Of a stretch of DNA of 31,920 bases, positions 10,599 through 19,100 are shown piece by piece. A program made the position numbers and the translations under genes. Source of the stretch: Acanthamoeba lenticulata (taxonomy: Eukaryota; Discosea; Longamoebia; Acanthamoebidae); assembly GCA_002179805.1 (NCBI GenBank), contig NAVB01000391.1:1-31920 (forward strand), given 5' to 3'. Position 1 is the stretch's first letter; every line of letters starts with the position of its first letter. The notes beneath the pieces are model-generated. The model did no database searches. It was not told where the DNA came from and saw nothing but the letters and a program-made list of their open reading frames with translations.

Positions 10599-12743
10599 AT
10601 GGAGGACTACAGCGGCCTCATCCGAGCCATTGCGTCGTTGCTTGTGGTGGACCAACCACAGCCCAACGATGCAGATCAAGTGGAGACGGTTCGACAACAA
10701 CTTCTGCTGGCCCTCGACACGCTCATCATCTACGCTGACAATCTCGTCAACAAGATCGATCATGACCCCAAGGTGCGCAGGATCAAGAAGACCCTGCCGG
10801 CATTCGAGCGCAGGATCGGCTCTGTGCCTCGTGCCAAGCAGGTTTTCCATCTGCTTGGCTGGGCGGCAGGGCACGAAGAAGACGAAGAGTTCTACGTGCT
10901 TGACGTAACGCCTGCCAACCGCGAGGCTGTGCTTCAGCGCTTTCAGTTCGCGCGGGGCGAGCTCGAGCGCGCAAAGCAGACCCTGCTCCAGGAAGGTCCC
11001 ACCTTCCAGCCAGTGGCCAGCGTCCCGATGCCCACCGCGGTACGCGAGCTGAGCGAGTGCTTCCCTGAGCTCGAAGGTGTGCGCATGCACCTGCCTCCCG
11101 ACTGGGAGTTCGTCACGCTACACCAGTCGCGCGGCCTTGCCGCCTTCAAATCAGGTTAGTGTCCATCTTGCTCTACAGATGCGAAATTGAGGTTGATTGA
11201 TTTCTTCCGCAATCGTGCGAGTAGTGGAAAAGAAGGCGGGCATCGTCATCAACTACAAACCGGACCCGCGCGCGCGAGTGTGGCTCGACGACGAGTCAGT
11301 CGACTTTTATCGCCACAACCTTCGGTTGTACGCCGCCTCACAAGAGAGTCGTGGCGGCCTGGTCGAGTGCCACATCGAGCGTACGCCCGGGTTCGTGGCC
11401 GGCCTCACCAAGCGCGCCCAGCCGCCCGAGTACAACGATGGCCGCGGCCTGACCTATGAGCTCCACCTTCTCATCCCCGTACGTCGTTCGGAGCTGCAGC
11501 TGTGTGTTGGCTGCTGAGTGGTAAATGGTGTTGGGACTAAAGGAAGGCCGTCGGCTTCACACAGGCCAAGACGGGCGTGGTCTCGTGCCTCGTCTACGCG
11601 GACGAAGGCAAGGCCACGGGTTTGCGTGAGGCACTCATGCAGGCCGTGCGCGAGCAGGACCGCGTCCGGGCCAGCCAGCCGAGCGACGACAACGAGGCTG
11701 GCGCCGCGTCCAGTACCGCCACCGCCACTACCGCTTCCGCGGCCGTGACCGTCGCGGCTGAGCCGGAAGACTGGTACGCCGATCCCTACGGCTTCCCGCT
11801 CGACCCACCAGCAAGCGACGACGCCGATGGGCAAGGCGGCCAGCAGTGGTTCCACCCGTGGCATGAGATCGCGCATGTGCACCGCTACTCGCCGGCCGAC
11901 GACGAGGCGCATGACCAGTACGTAGACAACGACGAAAGAGAAGAAACTGAGACTAGTCGTTACGAGATCGTCTCACGGACGTGTGTTCGTCACATCAGAG
12001 CGTTCGTGTTCCACCCGCTGTCGCGCGTGCGAGCGATCCTGCGCGAGCTGCGCGAGCGGATCGAAGTGGCGCCCGAGGTTCTCGCGGCCTGCGTGCCGCC
12101 AGCAACGCAAGAGGAGCAGCACATTTTTGGTGACGTCTACTGCCGCGTGCCAACCAAGTTCACGCACATGCCCTCGCCGAACATGACCCACGGGAAGGTG
12201 TTCACGCGTTCCGGGTTCGGGAACACGATGGAGATGTGCTGCATCACACTTCAGCCCGATTTTCCGAACTGCGGACGCACGCTCGAGGCCGCCCGCGGCA
12301 TCGTCGACTACAAGGTTGGTTTGAACCGCTTCATCTCCTCTCTTTTTGGTCGGTCTGGTGGGTGGCGCTCGTGGTGAGGAAAATGACGACCGTTTGTTGC
12401 GTTGTGTAGCAAGAGTCGTGGGGCCAGCTGAAGCTGCTTCGTGTCGTCGTGCGGGCCGGCGAGGTCGCTGGGCGGCAGGGCATGCTCGACGAGTCCGAGT
12501 CCATCCTCAACGGCTCCGCTATGTTTAGCGTCGGTATGATGAACGAATGCTCTTCTCGAGGGCTCTTGATGTCTTCTACGACGTTGTTGTGGTTGGCTGA
12601 CCGTTTGACTCGTCCGCACACCAGCGTTCTACATGCCGTGGGGTGATGTCTCGCTTGAGGTGGCGGTTACAACGCAGAGGGGCAACCACGAAGAGGCCTA
12701 TCGCCAGCTCAACGACCTGGTTTCTTCGCTTCGTGCCGCTTAA
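10599..12743 (+). CDS. PUB-domain protein of unknown function
   Basis: 574 residues from exons 10599-11154, 11222-11478, 11565-11917, 11999-12314, 12410-12533 and 12625-12743. Residues about 25-125 match a PUB (PUG) domain: LDTLIIYADNLVNKIDHD, KVRRIKKTLPAFERRIGSV, AKQVFHLLGW, EEFYVLDVTPANREAVLQRF. In peptide N-glycanase, UBXD1 and HOIP this fold binds the C-terminal tail of p97/VCP. The remainder (VVEKKAGIVINYKPDPRAR, GNTMEMCCITLQPDF, FYMPWGDVSLEVAVTTQRGN) is beta-rich and I do not recognise it; an Ala/Thr/Ser linker lies at about 11690-11760. No transglutaminase, UBX or RING motif is visible. A role as a p97 cofactor is inference. The join at 11565 could instead use an in-frame AG at 11546. 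Confidence 0.82.
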
Positions 12744-12803
12744 ATGAATGCATAAATCCCTCATAATCCTGATTAATATTATTTATATTTTTAAAAAAAA
12801 TAT

Positions 12804-12850
12804 TTTATTGATGTCATAACGTCAGAGGACCAGGTTTATGTACAAATAAA
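12804..12850. terminator. Interleaved poly(A) signals of two convergent genes
   Basis: A minus-strand AATAAA (TTTATT at 12804-12809) serves the MscL gene, 71 bp past its stop. Plus-strand AATAAA copies in (AAAT)n at 12845-12856 lie about 100 bp past the PUB gene stop. Each signal lies beyond the other, so the two 3' UTRs should overlap in antisense. Confidence 0.5.
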
Positions 12851-12879
12851 TAAATAAATCCATGCTGCTTGTTGTGCAT

Positions 12880-14040
12880 TCACAAGGTGAGGCCATGCTG
12901 GCCGATGGGCGCGCCCAGCCCGATCGGGTCGGGCGAGTGCGTGTAGGTTTCAAAATCGGGGATGGGCGCGGCTGGCATCTGCTTGCGTGACTTGTAGCCT
13001 GAGTGGCGGCCCGAGTGCTGGTAGTGCCCTTCGGTCAGGCCCGCCCCTTCCCTGCTGCTGCCGCTGCTGGCCGAGTGCTCGTGAGACCTCTCGAAGGACA
13101 GGTCTGTGGACCTCCTCATGCCAGAGTCGTCCAATCCATACGTGCTCAACTGCATCACAGGAAGGCCAACGTCAGGCTGTGGCTGCCTCGAGTGGGCGGG
13201 CACATGCGCAAGAGAGGAAGCACCTGGGGCTGAGCGGGCGGAGTGGGTGGGATGTGCGAGGTGCAGAAGGGACAGCGAACGGCTCGCGAGCTGATCCGTG
13301 TGCAGCAGAACGGACACTCTTGCCACTTCTACTCGTGTGCAGAACGGTGTCGCTCAGCGCACGGGAGGAAAGGGTCACCTGGGTAGGAGGAGCGTACTCT
13401 GCGCCACGCTACATGGTTGTGGATCTCCTGGAGGACTCGGACGATGATGAAGAGCATCAGCACTACGGTGAGGAAACTCACGAACAGCTGCAGGAATCGC
13501 CCGTAGCTGCGTGCGCACGCTCTTAGTGTCAGGACCAGAGACGGGTTGAATGAGCGAGGAGGCAAGCCTACTTGATCGTGATGGCGCCATCACTCTGTGC
13601 GTCGGCCACCGTGGCGTAGTTTGGGCCGTTCTTGCCCGATTTGAGCAAGTAGAACAAATTGACGAAATTAGCCCCGAGGATTGCACCTACATTCATGAAG
13701 TCGATTAGGTTTGTGGTGTGGCGATTAGGGCAACACGTGATGGACGTGCCTAGCGTTGGTGGCAGCAGCACATCGCTTAAGAGTGAATTGAGCTGTGGAT
13801 TGAGATTTCATCAGCCAAAGAGCATCCCACCCCTCTTGTTCCAACAATGCGCACCATCACTTGGAATGCAGTGCCAATGACGATACCAATTGCCAGTTCG
13901 GCAACTGAGCTTCGCATAAGGAAGTCAGCGAACTCCTCCCAGAAGCCAACCGTCTTCTGCACCGTGTACGACACGCCCTCTCCAATCTTCTTCAGGGGCG
14001 TCATCTCAGTAGGCACGAACATCGACATCATGCTCGTCAT
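12880..14040 (-). CDS. mscL: Large-conductance mechanosensitive channel, bacterial MscL type
   Basis: Tension-gated membrane pore that releases solutes in hypo-osmotic shock. Five exons (14040-13855, 13792-13572, 13506-13413, 13328-13224, 13149-12880) give 291 residues. TM1 block at residues 38-75: FADFLMRSSVAELAIGIVIG, then TAFQVMLNSLLSDVLLPPTLG, which follows bacterial MscL through the LxxDxxxPP element. The periplasmic-type loop (IDFMNVGAILGANF) and TM2 (YGRFLQLFVSFLTVVLMLFI, about 137-156) follow. The cytoplasmic side has ECPFC..CPFC (Cys172, 175, 186, 189), a zinc-ribbon-like motif also seen in many bacterial MscL homologues. The last exon adds about 90 Ser/His-rich residues not typical of bacteria. 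No transit peptide is obvious; the likely site is plasma membrane or contractile vacuole (inference). Confidence 0.88.
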
Positions 14041-14252
14041 GGCGCTGTGGAGAGGACTTGTTTGGCCAAAGAAAGGGCTCCACCAACAAGCGGGCAGAGC
14101 GAGAAGTGCGCAACCGCTGGCTTCTGTCGGGCCTTTTGGCGCCTTTAGCCTTCATTCCGACGTCCCCAACAAGACGCGACAACGCGCAAGTAGAGATTGA
14201 TTTTGTGTATTGTTGATTCAGAGGCGAAGGCGCCTCGAGTTGTCGGTGGTCC
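14041..14252. other. Gap between mL38 3' end and MscL start
   Basis: Two minus-strand genes lie in tandem 212 bp apart. The region must hold the mL38 3' UTR-proximal sequence and the MscL promoter. No motif stands out. Confidence 0.3.
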
Positions 14253-15719
14253 TCACCACTTGGAGACGTCGAGCCACTTCTTGCTGCGGTAGGGATCGTA
14301 GGGGGCCGGGCCAGCGGGCTCCTCGACGTCGAGGCTCGTGTAGTGGGACGACACCACGGGATCCCACGTCGCCTTGAAGAAGGCCATGCTCTTGGGCCTC
14401 AGGCCGAACCTCTCCTGCGCCTGCAGCGTGTTCCACCCTGTTTCGTTTCCCAAACACACCACCATCAGAGGAGGCAACAGTACGTCTCAGATAGGAGCTT
14501 GTCGGACGCGTACTCTTCCGCTGAGCGTAGTCCTTGACGGCGCCGCCAGCGAAGGCGTCGTCGAACGAGGTCACGCCATCGAGCTGCTCAAACAGGAGGA
14601 ACACATATCGGTGGCCGCCTGTATACGTGCGTGCGTGCGTGATGTGTGACGAGGTCGTGAGCGGCCCGAGCCCAAGCACGGTGAGCGCAAGTGCGAGCCG
14701 TACCGCCGTGCTTCTTGGGCAAGGGCGGCAAGTAGTCGCACAGCACTTGGCCTTGCGAGATGTCGTTGCCGGGGATGTTGGTCCTGCAGCGTCGCGCGAT
14801 CCCCGGTCAGCAGCGTGCGCAGGAGGCGGGAGGTGGAACACCGGCTGAGCGATTGAAGTGGCGGGTGGTGGCATAGATTGGCGTACACCATCCAGTGCAG
14901 GACCTCCTCTCCCCGGCTCGACTCCTTTCGGACGACCCACCCGGGCTTCACGATCGAGGCATCTTCAGGCACCAGCTCCGGATCGTCTGCGCTCGTTTCG
15001 TTTCGATTAGCGCATGTCGCTGCTCTGAGGTCTCGTGGGGACGCAACGCACCAGGAGTGGTCATGATGAGGGTCCATCGCTTCTGGGCGTCACTGGGCCA
15101 AGACACGCGCGGCGTCCCCTGGAGCTGAACATGGCGAAGAGTCAACGACCTTCGAGAGAGAGAGAGAGAGAGGAGCGAGAACGAGTACCTTGGGCAGTGG
15201 GAGGAAGTGACCCTTGCGGACGACAACCTCAGGCGCGTACTCGACCTGCATCACAAGAACCACGCAAAGACGTTGGAACTTGGCCGGCGTAGCGGAGGAA
15301 AACATGGTCACGCACCTTGAGCTCAAAGTAGGGCGTGAAAGGCTCAGGCAGCACGTCGGGGAACACCAGGTGAAGCTTGGCCTTCTTTCGGATCTTCATA
15401 AAAAAGGACGATTAGGGTGAAGCCTTGGCTGCAATCAATGAACCAGCAGCGAACGTACATTTTTGTGTTTAGAGATTTTCGTCTCGGGATCGGGCTTCCA
15501 GCCAGGGAAGGGTGGTGTCCACTTAGGCTTGAGGCTGCGGAGCTTCTGATTGTTCTGCTTCGCAACCTCGATTTTCGAAATGTTGCGCCTTGCTCCCTCC
15601 GTTGAGCTCAAGATAAGACTGGTCCTCGATTGAAGACCCAAAGTGACCGACGTAACCGGTGCCGAGTGAGACCCCAATCGGCAGGCCGGCTGCAGTACCG
15701 TGCTCGTCCGTCGCAACAT
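14253..15719 (-). CDS. mrpl38: Mitochondrial large-subunit ribosomal protein mL38 (PEBP fold)
   Basis: Component of the mitochondrial ribosome central protuberance. Eight exons (15719-15459, 15393-15316, 15245-15189, 15124-15052, 14986-14887, 14783-14704, 14618-14514, 14437-14253) give 312 residues. The N-terminus MLRRTSTVLQPACRLGSHSA looks like a mitochondrial presequence. The phosphatidylethanolamine-binding-protein core follows: GTPRVSWPSDAQKRWTLIMTTPD, LHWMVTNIPGNDISQGQVLC, LPPLPKKHGGGHRYVFLLFEQ. The mL38-specific C-terminus has FGLRPKSMAFFKATWDPVVS and a YDPYRSKKWLDVSKW end. That tail and the long N-terminal extension favour mL38 (yeast Mrpl35) over a free PEBP. It diverges from the RasGEF gene, with 383 bp between starts. 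Confidence 0.87.
15155..15180. repeat. (GA)n microsatellite in an mL38 intron
   Basis: GAGAGAGAGAGAGAG lies inside the intron between exons 15245-15189 and 15124-15052. On the transcribed strand it is a CT-rich tract, so it doubles as the polypyrimidine stretch. Confidence 0.6.
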
Positions 15720-16102
15720 CCCAATTGCAATCAATCGATTCTGTTTCAGCTCTTGAAAAGAGAAATAAAAAAAGAAATCTGTGGCTCGCTGACGTCACAC
15801 CAGCTGGGCACAGCGTCAGCATCATTTACCCACAACATGATCGATTAGCTGGCACACTCGTCAGACGCATAAGGTAAACCTGTGCGGTTAGTGGCAAGAA
15901 TTTACAGTTGGCGTACGAGCGGAAAGCAACGGCCCGCGCCAGACGAACGGTAGCACGGAGGGCCCGTCGCCGGCCTGAACGTCGTCAGGCGGGGACAGGG
16001 AACGACACCGAGTTCCCGTTTTGGTTTGTGCTTCTTCTTCTGCGCCATTCTTCTTCTAGCCAACGATTTATTGAGCTCGATTTTTCTACACGCGGCGAGA
16101 CG
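15720..16102. promoter_or_regulatory. Divergent promoter of mL38 (-) and RasGEF (+), with a CRE palindrome
   Basis: The two ATGs are 383 bp apart, head to head. A perfect TGACGTCA lies at 15790-15797, about 71 bp upstream of the mL38 start and 306 bp upstream of the RasGEF start. An ORF continues upstream of the RasGEF ATG without a stop back to about 15908, but it has no ATG before 16103. No clear TATA box is seen. Confidence 0.5.
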
Positions 16103-19100
16103 ATGTCGTTGCGCTCGAGCGCTTCTTACTCCCCCACGTCGACGCGGAGGAAGACGCCAGCTTCGGCACCCTGCTCGCCCCTCTTCTCTCCGGCACCATC
16201 TCCCCTCCCTTCCCCTCTTGTCGAACGTTCCCGCCCCGGCAAGAAAAGAACGAAAAAGAAGAAGAACGAAAGCGACGAAAGCGGAGGAGACACGGACGAT
16301 GGCGCTGAAACTACCGACACCGTCGTGCGGAGCAACAAGCAAGAAAAGGCCGTTAGCGATACAAGCGAGAGCGAAGAAAGGAAGAAGCACGAACAAGTGC
16401 GGCGGCTTCCTCTCGCCATAAGCAGCGCCGAACATGACTCAGTGCAGCCCGGCTCTTCCAACGAGAGGCTCGAAGACATCAAGAAAAAGGTGCTCAAGAA
16501 GAAAAAGAAGAAGGAAAAGAAGGATGAGAAAGACAAGCGCAAGAAGGAGCAGAAGGAGGAGCGCCGAAAGAAGAAAGACTCGACGGACGCATCTGCTGGC
16601 GGGCGCGTGCCGCAGGGACGAGAGTTTTTCTCGTCAGGTTCTTCCACCTCCTCGGCTGGCTCCAGTTCCTCCTCTTCTTCCTCGTCATCCTTCTCGTCGC
16701 ATTCGCTCTTGCGAAACGCGCAGCATCAGGTCACAGCAGGCGAGATGCCGCAGTCGACGCCGACGACGCCCGTCGCTACGAGCCAGACGCTCGTGCGCGT
16801 GCTGTCCTCGCCGGCCTCGCTGACGCCTTCGGAGGAAGTGGAGAGCGTCCGGTTCTACTCTCCTGCGGTGGCCAAGGCGGTGTCGACCTTCTCGCTCCAG
16901 TCGTCGGCGAGCTCGGCCGAGATGATGAACCTGATCTCGCGAGAGGGTGCCGTCGACATCATCAACGCGGTCAACAGCGGCAGTCCCATCAAGAAGAAGA
17001 TCAGCGCCAAGTCAAAAGCGAAAGCGAAGGAAGAGAGCGAAAGCGACGGCGAGACTCACAGCAACACCGCGGAAACACAGCGGAGCAGCTCGGCGCGACG
17101 GCTCCGGATCGTGCACAGCGACGAGCTGCCCGCCGAGCTCCTGGAGCGCAAGGAGGACCCGCACGACTCGGCCGCACCGGCGCCCGAGCCAACCGCGGCA
17201 GAGCCTGGCGGCGGCGACTCGCGCTGGCTCGCCGGCGAGCCCAAGAAGCAGCTGCATACGCGACTGCTCGATCGCGAGAGGCGCAAGCGCACGGACTCGG
17301 TGAAGCGCATGACGGTCAACTGGGACGACTTTGTTCTCGACGAAGCCGACGAGGAGAACGTCAACATCATCTCCATCCAGCAGCAGGATCCGTCGTCGTC
17401 CTCGGCCGTGTCGCCGTCGACCTCGACCTCGGCCATGTCGCCGTCGTCCTCCGGCCTGAGCCTGACCCGCTCCAAGTCGTACTCGCCCAGCGCCGGCCGC
17501 CGGGTGCACAGGCGCAGCAGCAGCCTCGGCAGCCCTGGCCGGGCGAGGCAGGACTGGGAGCCGACGATCGACGACGATGGAGCCGCCGACGCCGATGACG
17601 AGTTCAGCCAGTCGGCCGCCAATCCTTCGGCCATGCCACCCTTTCGCGCGGCCACCTTTGCCAAGATCATCGAGAAGCTCGTCCTCTTCGCCGCCCTCAA
17701 GCAAGGTACACGCAACAGCTGTCTTTCTCTTCCTTTTTCTATTGGAGCTCCGTCGGAGATTGTGCGTTTGCTCGGTGACGCTATTATATCCACATATATC
17801 TCCATCGGCCCATTTTCCCCATTGGCGGATCACAGTGCAACACACATTCTCACCATTCCTCTCCCCAGATGAGGACGACTCGTTTAGGATCATCGAAGAG
17901 GACGACGACCTGGCGTTTGACTGGAACTCGATCCGGAAGGAGGCCATCTCGCAGCTGACGCCGCGGTCGGAGGAGGAGATGCTCCTGCGGGATCGCGAGG
18001 AGCAGGAGCGGCGGGCCCGCGATGAGCGCGAGCGACGCGAGAACGAGAAACGGGCGCGTCTGCGCGAGCGCGAGCGCGAGAAGGAGAAGAAGCGCGAACG
18101 CGAGCGGCGTGAGCTTGAATCGCGGGAGCAAAAGGAGGCCCTGATGCGCCAGTGCAACAGCGGCGACGGCCCGACACCGCGATCCTCCGCCTCCTCCTCC
18201 TCAGCCTCCGCCGCGACGGCCTCGGCGCGCCGGTTCAAGTCCGACGGCGGCAAGGCTCCGTCGGTCAAGCCCACCTCCACGCCCACCTCCACCACCAGCA
18301 AGTCCGCCAAGTCGAGCCCCAAGGCCGCCGCGGCCACGTCGCCGCCTCCGGTCAAGAAGAAGGCTGCGGAGGGCTCCGCGGCCGAGGACGTCATGGCCAT
18401 CAGCGCGGACGAGGTGCGGCTGCTCTCCGAGAGCATGCTCGAGAAGCGCCAGCAGCAGATCCAGCAGAACAACCAGCAGGTGGCCGCCCAGCGGGCGGCA
18501 GCGGCGGCCGCGGCGGCATCGTCGCAGGCCGGCGGCGCGCGGAACCGCGGCTCGATGATCATCGCGGCGGGCCCGCAGCCAGTGGCGGAGAACCGGCGGC
18601 TCTCGAAGCAGTTCGCGGCCGGTGTCATCGAGCAGGAGATGGAGAAGTCGCGCGACAAGCTCATGTTCGAGCAGGCCATGGCCATCATGCGCCTCGAGGA
18701 GGCCTCCCGCCAGAAAAAGCCCAGCAAGAAGGACACCGACAACAGCAACAAGAGGACGAGGGACAAGTCGTCCGGGGCGAGCCAGCGCGCCAGCCCGTCA
18801 TCGGGCCCGGCGTCGCCCAAGCCGGAGCCCAAGACCGCGTCGGCGAGCCCGAGCAAGGCCCCCAGCTCGTCGCGGGGCCAAGCCGACGACGTGTCGTCGG
18901 CGGAGCAGAAGCGCAAGGACTCAATCAGCGCTGAGCCGAAGCCCAAGGAGGACGACAAGAAAAAGAACAAGAAAAAGGAAAAGAAGGAGAAAAAGAAGGA
19001 CGAAAAGAAAGAGAAGAAGAGCGAAGCGAAGAAAGCGGTGCGAGTCGGCGAGGCCGAGGAAAAGGACACCACCAGCGGGAAGTTGCTGTTTGACTGGGAC

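Noticed and set aside
12880..13326. Stand-alone 148-residue minus-strand protein (MARVSVLLHTDQL...)
   Set aside because: Only its last part (13149-12880) is real, as the final MscL exon. The upstream part is read in a different frame that encodes the CPFC motif.
15155..15180. GA repeat as an origin or regulatory site
   Set aside because: It lies in an intron and is best explained as a microsatellite or polypyrimidine tract.
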